From JAKQIM01 sp964633225 (GTDB lineage: Bacteria > Chloroflexota > Anaerolineae > Anaerolineales > UBA4823), in contig CAZWFQ010000021.1 in assembly GCA_964633225.1 (NCBI GenBank), forward strand, positions 1 through 53,928: a DNA stretch of 53,928 bases. The letters are read 5' to 3'. Position numbers and translations under genes: made by a program. Each line of letters opens with the position of its first letter. Positions within the stretch are counted from its first letter, which is position 1. Shown in pieces: positions 18,185 through 27,356 of this stretch. Below the pieces are notes generated by a model. That model worked only from the letters and a program-made list of their open reading frames with translations. It was not told the origin of the DNA and ran no database searches.

Positions 18185-20333
18185 GCTTGATTCTCCTATG
18201 GAAGTATCTCAGGTTCAGGGAAAGCAGCAGTCCTTTTGGACGCGCCAGCGAAAAGTGTGGCTTGTGGTGGCGGTGGGGTTGCTATTGCGCGTGTGGGCTG
18301 CCTGGCAACTGCCGGTGGATTATGATGAGCCCGTCTATCTGCAAACCGGCTATGCTTATGCCGAGCTGATGAGGGCTGGCGATTGGAACGGGTTGATCGA
18401 TTATCCCGAAAACAGCGAGCACCCGCCGCTGGTCAAGCTGATCTATGGGGGGGTGGTGTTGGCGGCAGGGCCGCGGGCCAGTTGGGAGGGGGTGCTGCTT
18501 GCGAGCCGGTTGGTGTCGGTGGCTTTCGGCACGCTGGCGGTGGCCCTGGTGGCGGTGGTAGATCCACTGGCGGGCGGGCTGCTGGCGCTGCAAACCCTGG
18601 CGGTGAAGTACACCGGACAGGCTTACCTGGAGGCCCTGCCCCTGGCGATGGCTTTGCTGGCGGTATTTTCCCTGCGCCGCTCGCAGAAAGAACGGGACCG
18701 GTGGTTCTGGCTTTCGGCGGCAGCATTGGGCCTGACGGCGGCTGGCAAGTACAGCTATTTTCCAATTCTATTGGTGATCTTGTACGTGGCGTTGGTGGAT
18801 AAACGCTTGCGCATGGGGGATATGCTGCTTTACCTGGGGAGTGCTGGGCTGGTCTTCCTGGCTTGTAACCCGGCTTTGTGGCATTCTCCGTTGGAGCGGT
18901 TTGCTGAAACGGTGACATTTCACGCTCAGTACTCGCAAAGTGCGCCGGTGCAGGAGGCTGGTTATGCCTGGTACCAACCATTCTTGTGGATCTCGCGCTC
19001 ACATGGGTATAGCTGGCACCCCGAGGTGTTCTTTTACTTTGGCTTCGATGGTGTGATCTTTTTGTTTGCGCTGGCGGGGATGTGGTTCGAACGCGGGAGC
19101 CAGCGCTGGCTGTTGGCCTGGGTGGTGAGCAGCCTGCTCTTCTTATTGCTCTGGCCGACGAAATGGCCGCAGTACACCCTGGTGCTGCTGCCGGCCCTGT
19201 GCCTGTTGGCGGCGGCCGCGCTGCGGCGGCTGTATGCCCTATACCACGAGCAGGAGGCCTATTGGGACTGGTTGAATACGATGTTCCCCAAGCCATCTCG
19301 GAAGTATATGATTGCGGGGGGCATTGTGATTGGGCTGCTGACCCTGGCGGTGATTGCCAACAACGCTTACCTGGCAGTTAACCGCATCGGGTGGTCAAGC
19401 ATCACGGCGCGCAATGCGGCCTTGCCCAGTGATACCATTTACGATCTGCTGCCCCTGCCAGATGGACGCATGGCTTTGGCAACGGAGCAGGGGCTGGTAT
19501 TGTGGGAAGCTGCCCGGGATGATGATGTATTGGATCGGTGGCAGGTTTTCAATACAGGCAATTCACCGCTGCCGCATGCGCGGGTGCTGGCATTGGCCCT
19601 GGATGCGCAAGAGCGGCTGTGGATTGGAACTGCTGCCGGCCTGGCTGTTTATGATGGTGAGGATTGGTTGGTTTACCGCGGAGATGATTTTGGCTTGCTC
19701 AGCGAGCAGGTCAATGCGGTGGCAGTTGACGGTGCCGGGCGGGTGTGGATTGGCACGCAGGTTGGGGCGGCGGTTTTGGAGGCGGATGCATGGACGGCTT
19801 ATACGGCTAACGCAGAGACATTGGTGGACAATGCCGTCTTTGCGCTGGCGGTTGAGCCATCTGCAAATGGCGAGCGCATCTGGTTCGGCACGTTGTGGGG
19901 GGTATCGGTATTTGACCCGGAGGCCCAGGCCTGGGAACAGTATACGATGGATGATTTTGACCTGGGCTGGGGGGGTTTTTCTGACTTGTTGGTTGATGCT
20001 AACGGCCAGGTGTGGATCTCTACACAGGGCGGGGGAATCAGCCTTTGGAATGGGCAGGAATGGCGCTATTACCGCACCAGCAACTCGCCGCTGCCGTATA
20101 ACACCGTGCAAGACGTGGCGGAGCTTTCGGCGGGCAATTATTGGATCTGCACTTCCATCCCAAACGAAACTGGCGGGTTGGTGACGTGGTTTGATGGGCA
20201 AGATTGGCGGACGTATAAACCGGTGCTAAGCGGTTACCCGGGCAGCGAGGCCCTGGTGGTGGCTCAAGACAGCCTGGGCCGCATATGGTTCGGCACGCGT
20301 TTAGATGGCGTGGTAATATATGATCAGCCCTGA
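18156..20333 (+). CDS. GT-C (PMT/ArnT-like) membrane glycosyltransferase fused to a Reg_prop-type beta-propeller
   Basis: Up to 725 residues. The N-terminal part (to about residue 390) has about ten hydrophobic segments. Near the first loop is PVDYDEPVYLQTGYAYAEL, the acidic-pair arrangement of GT39/GT83 mannosyl- or arabinosyl-type transferases that use a lipid-linked sugar. After a last helix (about 385-405), the C-terminal 315 residues form repeated blades such as ERLWIGTAAGLAVYDGEDW, GRVWIGTQVGAAVL, ERIWFGTLWGVSVF and GRIWFGTRLDGVVIYD. These resemble two-component-regulator propeller repeats. The propeller probably faces outside. ATG 18198 (MEVSQVQG) is a second possible start, since the one at 18156 lies in a hairpin. 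The role within a starch locus is unknown. Confidence 0.75.
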   Translation: MAGASRPFQPLDSPMEVSQVQGKQQSFWTRQRKVWLVVAVGLLLRVWAAWQLPVDYDEPVYLQTGYAYAELMRAGDWNGLIDYPENSEHPPLVKLIYGGVVLAAGPRASWEGVLLASRLVSVAFGTLAVALVAVVDPLAGGLLALQTLAVKYTGQAYLEALPLAMALLAVFSLRRSQKERDRWFWLSAAALGLTAAGKYSYFPILLVILYVALVDKRLRMGDMLLYLGSAGLVFLACNPALWHSPLERFAETVTFHAQYSQSAPVQEAGYAWYQPFLWISRSHGYSWHPEVFFYFGFDGVIFLFALAGMWFERGSQRWLLAWVVSSLLFLLLWPTKWPQYTLVLLPALCLLAAAALRRLYALYHEQEAYWDWLNTMFPKPSRKYMIAGGIVIGLLTLAVIANNAYLAVNRIGWSSITARNAALPSDTIYDLLPLPDGRMALATEQGLVLWEAARDDDVLDRWQVFNTGNSPLPHARVLALALDAQERLWIGTAAGLAVYDGEDWLVYRGDDFGLLSEQVNAVAVDGAGRVWIGTQVGAAVLEADAWTAYTANAETLVDNAVFALAVEPSANGERIWFGTLWGVSVFDPEAQAWEQYTMDDFDLGWGGFSDLLVDANGQVWISTQGGGISLWNGQEWRYYRTSNSPLPYNTVQDVAELSAGNYWICTSIPNETGGLVTWFDGQDWRTYKPVLSGYPGSEALVVAQDSLGRIWFGTRLDGVVIYDQP

Positions 20334-20360
20334 TCAATTTTCCTACTGGAGGCAAATGAT

Positions 20361-23300
20361 ATGAAAGCGAAACTTTGGAAGCTGGTGAGCATGCTTGTTT
20401 TGCTGGCGATGGTGGTCAGCGCGTGCGGTCAGACGACTGCTGTTCCTACCTCTGCTCCAACGGAGGGGGCTGCGCCTGGAGACCAGCCAATCTACCTGTC
20501 AATTATCTGGCACCAGCACCAGCCAGTCTATTATAAAGATCCTGAGACCGGCGTGTATGCCAAGCCGTGGGTGCGCGTGCACGCCACCAAAGATTACGTG
20601 GACATGGCTGCGATTCTCAAGGATTATCCCAATATTCATGCGACCTTTAACCTGACGCCCAGCCTGATCCGGCAGTTAGACGACCTGGCTTCGGGCACTA
20701 AAGACCTGTATTGGGTGACCGCGGAGGTGCCGGCTGACCAGCTTAGCGATGAGCAAAAGACATTTTTGCTGGCGAGCTTCTTTGATACCAACCGCAAGAT
20801 CATTGCGCGCTTCCCGCGCTATCAAGAACTGTTGGAGCTGCGCGATAACGGCGGAACCTATACCACGCAGGATTACCTGGATCTGCAATTGTTGTTTGGT
20901 CTGGCCTGGTTTGACCCGGATTGGTTGGCGCAAGAGCCGTTGGCGGCCCTGGTGGCCAAAGGCGCAAACTTCAGCGAAGCGGATAAGCAGGTGGTCTTCG
21001 ATGAGACAGAACGCCTGATTGCGGAAGTGGTTCCGTTGCATAAGGAGTTGCAAGATGCGGGGCAGATTGAGGTGACGATGACTCCGTTCGCCCACCCCAT
21101 CCTGCCGCTCCTGGTCAGCACCGACCTGGCGACACAGGCCATGCCATCGGTGGATCTGCCGGGTATTGATTTTACCTATGGGCAAGATGCCGTGGCGCAG
21201 GTGAACCTGGGTGTCCAATTGTATGAAGAACATTTTGGCCAGCCGCCGCGCGGCATGTGGCCGGCAGAAGGTTCGGTGGCGCAGGAGATCGTCAGCATGG
21301 TTTCGAAGGCTGGCATCCAGTGGATGGCCTCGGACGAGGGGGTGTTGGCCAACAGCCTGGGGATGACCAGCTTTACGCGCGATCCCCGTGAAACCGTCAC
21401 CGATCCGGATGTGCTCTACCGGCCCTACTATGTGCAGGGCGGGCAGGGGGATCCGGTGGCGATCGTCTTCCGAGACGTGGTCATTTCGGATAAGGTTGGC
21501 TTTACCTATTCTGGTTTGGATGGAGAACTGGCGGCCAAAGATTTCATCCGCCGGATCCACGATATACGGGATGCACTGATTGAGGATGGGGCGGCGGGGC
21601 CGCACTTGGTTTCGGTTATTTTGGATGGCGAGAACGCCTGGGAATATTACGAGAACGATGGCAAGCTGTTCTTGAATTCGTTGTATGCGTTGTTGAGCAA
21701 TGACCCATTGATCCAGACGGTGACACCGAGCGAGTTCTTGACGATGGCCCCTGACCAGCCGGAGATCGAGGATCTATGGGCTGGTTCGTGGATCAGCCAC
21801 GACTTTTCTACCTGGATTGGTGAGGAAGAAGAGAACCAGGCCTGGGAATACCTGGCTGAGGCGCGGGTTGTTTTGCAGAAGTACGAGACCGGCGTGCGCA
21901 GCACGACCCCTGAGGCCCTGGCGGATGCTCAGACGCTGATGTATATTGCCGAAGGCTCTGACTGGTTCTGGTGGTATGGCACGGATCAGAACTCGGGCAA
22001 TGACGAGGCATTTGACCAGCAGTTCCGAGATACGCTCAAGCAAGTGTACGTGGCCCTGGGCGAGACCCCGCCGCTGATGTTGGATGTGCCGGTCATCCCG
22101 TTGCAGCCGGTAGCGGCCGATGTGGCCTCTTCGAATACGCTCTCGGTGACGGTGGATGGCATGGTGAGCGAAGGCGAATGGGATGCGGCTGGAATGTACC
22201 AGTCTGCGGGTGGGGCGATGGCTTCTGCGACGCCTTATTTCAGCGACCTGGCTTACGGATTCGATAAGGCCAACCTGTATTTCAAGGTGGCTGCCAACCC
22301 GGCGTATTCATCTTTGAGCGGCTCTGACAGCGTAGAAATCTACCTGGCTGCTCCGGGCAGCGGCGAGAGCATCAGCTTCAGCCGCAACGGGTCACTGCTG
22401 GGCTTCCAGGCCAACCGCCTGGTGGAGATCCTTTTTGAGGACAATGCCCTGGCAGGGGTGAACCTGTACAGCGCGGCCAGCAAAGAGAGCTGGGGCGAGG
22501 CAATTGCATTGGAGACGAGCGCCCTGGGCGATGTGCTTGAGGTGGGTGTGCCGTTGGAACTGTTGGGCGGCGCCGAAACGGGCGACCGGATTGGCCTGCG
22601 GGTGGTGCATGTTGAACCGCTTTCGGGCATGGAGGGGACGGTGGATACGGACCTGCTGCCGGGCGCAGGGCCGGCGCAGGTGGCGGTTCCTGACCTGGGG
22701 TCGATGAACCTGGTGCTGGATATCAACGATCCTGAGAAGGATGACTATGGGCCGGGCAGCTACACGTATCCAAGCGATGCGGTATTTGGGTCTGGGGCTT
22801 ACGACATCCTGAACTTCCAGGTGGGGTATGACGATGAGAATGTGATCTTCAAGTTCAGCATGCGCGGGCCGGTGGATAACTCTTGGGGTTCGCCAAACGG
22901 CCTGTCGGTGCAGACCTTTGATATTTACATTGACACGGATGGGGATGGGCAAGGGGGGGATGCCTTCTTGCCGGGGCGCAACCTATCTTTGCAGGATGGG
23001 TATGCCTGGGATTATGCCATCACGGTCGAAGGTTGGGAGGCAGGGATCTATACGCCGGGCGATGAAGGCCCGACCAAGATTTCTAGCGCCAGCGATTTTG
23101 TGATTGTGGCCGACCCCGGACAGCAAAAGGTGACCGTGCGGGTGCCGAAATCCATCTTGGGCGATAACCCTGAAGCCTGGCAGTATGCGGTGATGGTGCT
23201 GAGCCAAGAAGGGTATCCGAGCGGGGGTGTGCAGCGGGTGCGGGATGTCAATGCGAAGGCAGAGCAGTGGCGCTTTGGCGGCGCACCTGAAGGCGCCACC

Positions 23301-23450
23301 AGCCATACGCGCGTGATCGACCTGGTGTGGGCCGAGCCTGGCCAACAGGAGGCCTGGCTGAGCGCATTTACATCCAGCGCGGCCCAGCAAAGTGAGCTGA
23401 CAGTGGCAGACTTTGCCCAGGTGCCGATGCTGAGTGCGGCGACGGAGTAG
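20361..23450 (+). CDS. Extracellular GH57 alpha-amylase/amylopullulanase lipoprotein
   Basis: A 1029-residue lipoprotein (VVSAC lipobox, Cys22; GGAGG at 20348-20352). The GH57 domain begins with the HQHQPVY motif and contains RGMWPAEGSVA with nucleophile Glu303 and LDGENAWEYY with acid/base Asp422. The part after residue 600 holds a beta-sandwich resembling DOMON/CBM9-like modules (VTVDGMVSEGEW). A C-terminal module (about 785-1000) resembles the C-terminal binding module of glucodextranase (DIYIDTDGDGQGGDAFLPG). GH57 enzymes of this layout cut alpha-1,4 and often alpha-1,6 bonds of starch, glycogen or pullulan. It is probably surface-attached and the main polymer-degrading enzyme of the locus. 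Confidence 0.9.
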   Translation: MKAKLWKLVSMLVLLAMVVSACGQTTAVPTSAPTEGAAPGDQPIYLSIIWHQHQPVYYKDPETGVYAKPWVRVHATKDYVDMAAILKDYPNIHATFNLTPSLIRQLDDLASGTKDLYWVTAEVPADQLSDEQKTFLLASFFDTNRKIIARFPRYQELLELRDNGGTYTTQDYLDLQLLFGLAWFDPDWLAQEPLAALVAKGANFSEADKQVVFDETERLIAEVVPLHKELQDAGQIEVTMTPFAHPILPLLVSTDLATQAMPSVDLPGIDFTYGQDAVAQVNLGVQLYEEHFGQPPRGMWPAEGSVAQEIVSMVSKAGIQWMASDEGVLANSLGMTSFTRDPRETVTDPDVLYRPYYVQGGQGDPVAIVFRDVVISDKVGFTYSGLDGELAAKDFIRRIHDIRDALIEDGAAGPHLVSVILDGENAWEYYENDGKLFLNSLYALLSNDPLIQTVTPSEFLTMAPDQPEIEDLWAGSWISHDFSTWIGEEEENQAWEYLAEARVVLQKYETGVRSTTPEALADAQTLMYIAEGSDWFWWYGTDQNSGNDEAFDQQFRDTLKQVYVALGETPPLMLDVPVIPLQPVAADVASSNTLSVTVDGMVSEGEWDAAGMYQSAGGAMASATPYFSDLAYGFDKANLYFKVAANPAYSSLSGSDSVEIYLAAPGSGESISFSRNGSLLGFQANRLVEILFEDNALAGVNLYSAASKESWGEAIALETSALGDVLEVGVPLELLGGAETGDRIGLRVVHVEPLSGMEGTVDTDLLPGAGPAQVAVPDLGSMNLVLDINDPEKDDYGPGSYTYPSDAVFGSGAYDILNFQVGYDDENVIFKFSMRGPVDNSWGSPNGLSVQTFDIYIDTDGDGQGGDAFLPGRNLSLQDGYAWDYAITVEGWEAGIYTPGDEGPTKISSASDFVIVADPGQQKVTVRVPKSILGDNPEAWQYAVMVLSQEGYPSGGVQRVRDVNAKAEQWRFGGAPEGATSHTRVIDLVWAEPGQQEAWLSAFTSSAAQQSELTVADFAQVPMLSAATE

Positions 23451-23463
23451 GCCTTTAGTATAG

Positions 23464-23469
23464 TAGAAT
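23464..23469 (+). promoter_or_regulatory. -10 box before the linker-type binding protein
   Basis: TAGAAT ends 7 bases before the GTG at 23477, which has no ribosome binding site. This suggests an internal promoter giving a leaderless transcript within the glucan locus. Confidence 0.45.
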
Positions 23470-23476
23470 AGTACGC

Positions 23477-25195
23477 GTGAAAAAAGCTCGATTTATCTGG
23501 ATCAGTATCGGCATGGCGCTGGCAGTTTTTCTGCTGGCGTCTTGCCGCGGGGAGGCCTTGCCAACTAGCAAGGCGTCGACGACGCCGACTGGCGAAGCGG
23601 TGCAACCCTCCTTGCCTTCGGCAACACCTGTGCAAGCCTATCCGCCAGCAGGCCCAGAGCCGGCGACTGCCACCAGCGTTCCGAGCGTGCCTACTTCTTT
23701 GCCCGGATATCCTGAGCCGGCAGCCGAGCCCAGCGTGGAGGTGAGCGCTGCCAGCCCTGCACCTTCGATTGATGCGGGGATGGGCGGCTACCCCGGGCCA
23801 GATGTGCCCACCCTGGCTGTGGGCGGGGTGACGGCAACGGCAACGGCAACGGCAACGCCTTATCCGGACGTTGAAGATGGCTATCCGGGACCTGCGACGG
23901 CTGTTCCTCCGGTTGCTCCACCACCGCCGGGGGACTCTACCAGCGTTCCGGCGCCAACCGCTTCTCCTAGCCCCTGGGTGCCGCCAACCGCACCGGCTGC
24001 GGGCACACAGGGCACGCCAACTGCTGTGCCGACCGAGTTCATCGGCAGGCCGGTGCAATCGCCCCCGTCACCTGGAACAACGGTGCGCATCTGGCACGCC
24101 TGGCAGCCGGTTCAGAGCCAGGTGTTGACGCAGGTGATCAGTTCTTTCCAGGATGTTTATCCGGATGTGTATTTTGATGTGTTGTATATGCCTCAAGAAG
24201 AGCTGCGCGAGCGGTATGAGGCTGAAGCCTACCGTGGCAGGGGCCCAAGCTTGCTGCTTGGCCCGGCGGATTGGGGGGTGGGGTTATACGATGGCGCGTT
24301 GGTGGCGGATCTCAGCCCTTCCATCAATCCGCAGTTGTTAGGGGTGCTCAGCCTGCCGGCCCTGGGTACGGTGCAGTACCAGGGCGCCCAAATCTGTTTG
24401 CCCTATGCTATCGAAGGGGTAGTTTTGTATCGTAACACGAGCCTGGTGCCCAAAGCGCCGGAGACGTTTGATGAATTGGTGACCCTGGCTGGAGAGGCTA
24501 CCCGAGCTGGAAACCTGGGCGCTTTTTTGGAGCGCGGGGCTTATTTTTCACTGGCCAACTTGAATGGATTGGGCGGCCAATGGATGGATGCGAACGGTGA
24601 CCCGGCCTTTAATGACGCGGGCGGGTTGGCCTGGTTGGATCTGTTGTCTGATTATGACCGGGCGGGGACGGCCACTTTCAATAATCAGCGCGACCTGGAA
24701 TTGTTCATGGATGGCCGGATTGGCTTTATCATTGATGGAACCTGGAGCATGCGCACGTTGGAAGCGGCGATTGGGAGCGAGAACCTGGCAATTGATCCCT
24801 GGCCAGCCTATCAAGATGGTCATATGGCCGGGTTTGTAGGCTCTGAATGTGCGTACTTGAACAGCAACAGCAGGGGCGATGAGCAGTATGCTGCCCTGGT
24901 GTTTATGGGGTATCTGTTGAATAACAACGTCCAGCACCTGTTGGCTGAGGTGGAGTTGATCCCGGCGGTGTTGGATGCGGCGCCGCGCAACCCGCTCTTG
25001 CAGCAAGCGATGACGGCCCTGGAGGGTGGGGCAGCCATCCCGCCGATGGCGAACGAGCGTTACTGGTACGCCTACCTGGATGCGATGGACCAGGCGATTG
25101 AGGATGTTTTTGAGCAGGGTGTTGACCCAGCGGCGGCCCTGCAGGACGCTTATGATACAATTACTGCCCGCTTGTTGGAGCTGCGCGCCCCCTAG
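23477..25195 (+). CDS. Extracellular solute-binding lipoprotein with a very long Pro/Thr/Ala linker
   Basis: A 572-residue protein. The lipobox LLASC (Cys24) is followed by about 170 residues of low-complexity Pro, Thr, Ala, Ser and Gly, including a TATATATAT stretch and repeated YPGP/YPEP units. From about residue 195 (TTVRIWHAWQPVQSQVL) it is a family 1 sugar-binding protein with GPADWGVGLYDG, LPYAIEGVVLYRN, GLGGQWMDANGD and IIDGTWSMRTLEAA. It lacks its own permeases and probably delivers ligand to one of the nearby permease pairs, or acts as a sensor or scavenger. The linker could lift the domain above a cell-wall or S-layer. The start codon is GTG. Confidence 0.85.
   Translation: MKKARFIWISIGMALAVFLLASCRGEALPTSKASTTPTGEAVQPSLPSATPVQAYPPAGPEPATATSVPSVPTSLPGYPEPAAEPSVEVSAASPAPSIDAGMGGYPGPDVPTLAVGGVTATATATATPYPDVEDGYPGPATAVPPVAPPPPGDSTSVPAPTASPSPWVPPTAPAAGTQGTPTAVPTEFIGRPVQSPPSPGTTVRIWHAWQPVQSQVLTQVISSFQDVYPDVYFDVLYMPQEELRERYEAEAYRGRGPSLLLGPADWGVGLYDGALVADLSPSINPQLLGVLSLPALGTVQYQGAQICLPYAIEGVVLYRNTSLVPKAPETFDELVTLAGEATRAGNLGAFLERGAYFSLANLNGLGGQWMDANGDPAFNDAGGLAWLDLLSDYDRAGTATFNNQRDLELFMDGRIGFIIDGTWSMRTLEAAIGSENLAIDPWPAYQDGHMAGFVGSECAYLNSNSRGDEQYAALVFMGYLLNNNVQHLLAEVELIPAVLDAAPRNPLLQQAMTALEGGAAIPPMANERYWYAYLDAMDQAIEDVFEQGVDPAAALQDAYDTITARLLELRAP
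23831..23857. repeat. In-frame hexanucleotide tandem repeat
   Basis: The unit ACGGCA is repeated four times plus a partial copy, encoding alternating Thr-Ala in the linker of the binding lipoprotein. Slippage would change linker length by two residues per unit without shifting the frame. Confidence 0.8.
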
Positions 25196-25221
25196 CCTGG
25201 CGCGTTATTGTGAGGAGCCTG

Positions 25222-26622
25222 ATGCCTGTCCCTAATTGGGTGCAAGACGCTGTTTTTTATCAAATCTTTCCCGACCGCTTTGCGAACGGCGATGTGAGTA
25301 TTGACCCGCCCAACGTTCAGCCGTGGGGAGCGCCGCCTACTGTCTGGCACTTCCAGGGCGGCGATCTGCGCGGTATTATGCAGCATTTTGACTATCTGCT
25401 GGACCTGGGGGTCAATGCGCTGTATTTGAACCCCATTTTCCAATCCGCATCGAACCATCGCTATCATACTACTGACTATTATCGGGTTGATCCGCGCCTG
25501 GGGACAATGGACGATTTCCGGGCCTTTTTGGACCTGGCCCACGGCAACGGGGTGCGCGTGATCTTGGATGGGGTTTTCAATCACTGCGGGCGTGGTTTCT
25601 TTGCCTTTAATGATATCCTCGAAAATCAAGAGCATTCGCCTTACCTGAATTGGTTCCACGTTCACAATTTTCCGGTAGATGCGTACTCTTATGGGGATGC
25701 GCGTGATTACCTGGGGTGGTGGGGGATGAAGGGCTTGCCAAAGTTCAATACGGCAACCCTGGCTGTGCGGCGTTACTTGTTGGATGTGGCGAAATTTTGG
25801 ATCGAACAGGGCACGGACGGTTGGCGGCTGGACGTGCCGAACGAGATCGATGATGACAGCTTTTGGGCAGAATTTCGCGAGGTTGTCAAAAGTGCCAATC
25901 CTGATGCGTATATTTTGGGAGAGATCTGGAATCCGGATGCGCGCTGGGTGGGTGACGCACATTTTGACGGCTTGATGCATTACCCGGTGCGCGATGCTCT
26001 GCTGCGCCTGTTATTTGCCGGTACCCTGGATATCCCACATTTTGCAGAGAAGGTGGAAAGCCTGTTATCTTTTTACCCGCGCGAGAACGTGTATGCCATG
26101 TATGTGCCCGTGGGCTCGCACGACACCGAACGATTGCTGACCAAGGTGGAAGGGAACGTGGAAAAGGCGAAGCTGGCTTTTCTGTTCCAGTTTGCTTATC
26201 CGGGTGCGCCTGCGATCTATTATGGGGATGAAATTGGCCTGACCGGTGGGAAAGACCCGGAATGCCGGGGGGCCTTCTTGTGGGACGAGAAGTCTTGGAA
26301 TATGGAGCTGCGTGGATGGGCCAAAACTTTGATTGCCCTGCGGAAGCAATTTACGGCCTTGAGGCGGGGCGGTTTTGAGCGATTGTGCATGGATGTTGAA
26401 AGCGGGTGTTATGCTTTTGTTCGGACGCATGCTGAGGGGAATGTGGCCGCGGTGTTGAATGCCACCCCTGATGAGCGCCGGTACCGGATTGCTGTGCAGC
26501 CGGCGATATGGCAGGATGGGGTTGTGCTGCGCGACTTGCTGCGCGCGGGGTATGAATACGTGATCAGTCAGGGTTGTTTTGAACTGACCCTGCCGCCTTG
26601 GAGCGGTACGTTGTTAACCTAA
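25222..26622 (+). CDS. Cytoplasmic GH13 alpha-glycosidase (cyclomaltodextrinase/maltogenic-amylase-like)
   Basis: About 466 residues, without signal peptide and without the N-terminal domain of the 13603 enzyme. The start at 25222 has GAGGAG just upstream, while the GTG at 25210 lies within that site. The GH13 motifs are complete: AVFYQIFPDRFANGD near the N-terminus, DGVFNHCGRG, GWRLDVPNE with Asp204, LGEIWNPD with Glu234 and VGSHDTERL with Asp301. The MPVPNWVQDAVFYQIFPDRF-type beginning is common in intracellular maltodextrin hydrolases. It would act on imported oligosaccharides and complement the other cytoplasmic enzyme. Confidence 0.9.
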   Translation: MPVPNWVQDAVFYQIFPDRFANGDVSIDPPNVQPWGAPPTVWHFQGGDLRGIMQHFDYLLDLGVNALYLNPIFQSASNHRYHTTDYYRVDPRLGTMDDFRAFLDLAHGNGVRVILDGVFNHCGRGFFAFNDILENQEHSPYLNWFHVHNFPVDAYSYGDARDYLGWWGMKGLPKFNTATLAVRRYLLDVAKFWIEQGTDGWRLDVPNEIDDDSFWAEFREVVKSANPDAYILGEIWNPDARWVGDAHFDGLMHYPVRDALLRLLFAGTLDIPHFAEKVESLLSFYPRENVYAMYVPVGSHDTERLLTKVEGNVEKAKLAFLFQFAYPGAPAIYYGDEIGLTGGKDPECRGAFLWDEKSWNMELRGWAKTLIALRKQFTALRRGGFERLCMDVESGCYAFVRTHAEGNVAAVLNATPDERRYRIAVQPAIWQDGVVLRDLLRAGYEYVISQGCFELTLPPWSGTLLT

Positions 26623-26656
26623 TCCGTTCTGTTGATGATGATGAATTGAGTGTGCT

Positions 26657-27349
26657 ATGGACTTCGATCTTTCTCTCCCTGAGCTTAAACAACCACCTTT
26701 ATTTCAATTTGGAGAGTCTAGCGCGGGTGCGGTGGAGTTGTTCCCCACCGTGTGGAGCGCGTGCGAAGACCTGGTTGCGCCAGACCCAGAGTTGAGGCAT
26801 AAGGGGCTGGACCAGCTCTTGGCCCTGGGGGCGCCGCGCCTTTCGCCATTGGTGACGTATTTGCTGACCACGCGCCTGGCTGATACAGATACCAGCCTGC
26901 GGGTGCGCGTGGCACAAACTTTGGGGGGGCTGCTGCTGCCAGATTTGGAAGGCCGTCCGACGCCTGAGCCTGTGCGCCGCCACCTGGTGTCTGCGCTTTC
27001 TCAGATGCGGACGCGTTCAATTTATGCTTTGCTGGAAGTGGCTTATGATGGGGCGGATACAGCGGCAAGCGTAGCCCGCTTGCTGAATGTGTGCCCATAT
27101 GCGGGAGGGCACCTGGTGGAGATTTTGAATGAGCGCAAGCTGCCGTTAACGGTGCGGCGCGCAGCAGTGGATTTTATCGGCTCGGTGGGGTATTTGGAGG
27201 CTATCCCGGCGCTTGAGCGGCTTGCGACGCGGTTGGAAGCACGCCTGGGCGGGCAGCAGTCAATGCCTTTTGCGCCGCCAGCAGTGCAGGATGAAACAGA
27301 CTTGCTGCCGGTGGTGCTGGCGGCACTGGCGATGTTAAAAGCGCCTTGA
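26657..27349 (+). CDS. HEAT-repeat-like protein
   Basis: A 230-residue all-helical protein. Repeats of the HEAT type are visible, for example ELRHKGLDQLLALGAPRLSP (about 46-65), LRVRVAQTLGGLL and VRRAAVDFIGSVGYLEAIPA (about 170-190). Such repeats form protein-binding solenoids, and no catalytic residues are seen. It follows the last GH13 gene by 34 bases on the same strand and may be co-transcribed, but a role in glucan use is not evident. It ends 7 bases from the convergent zinc-ribbon gene. Confidence 0.7.
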   Translation: MDFDLSLPELKQPPLFQFGESSAGAVELFPTVWSACEDLVAPDPELRHKGLDQLLALGAPRLSPLVTYLLTTRLADTDTSLRVRVAQTLGGLLLPDLEGRPTPEPVRRHLVSALSQMRTRSIYALLEVAYDGADTAASVARLLNVCPYAGGHLVEILNERKLPLTVRRAAVDFIGSVGYLEAIPALERLATRLEARLGGQQSMPFAPPAVQDETDLLPVVLAALAMLKAP

Positions 27350-27356
27350 TTTTAAT

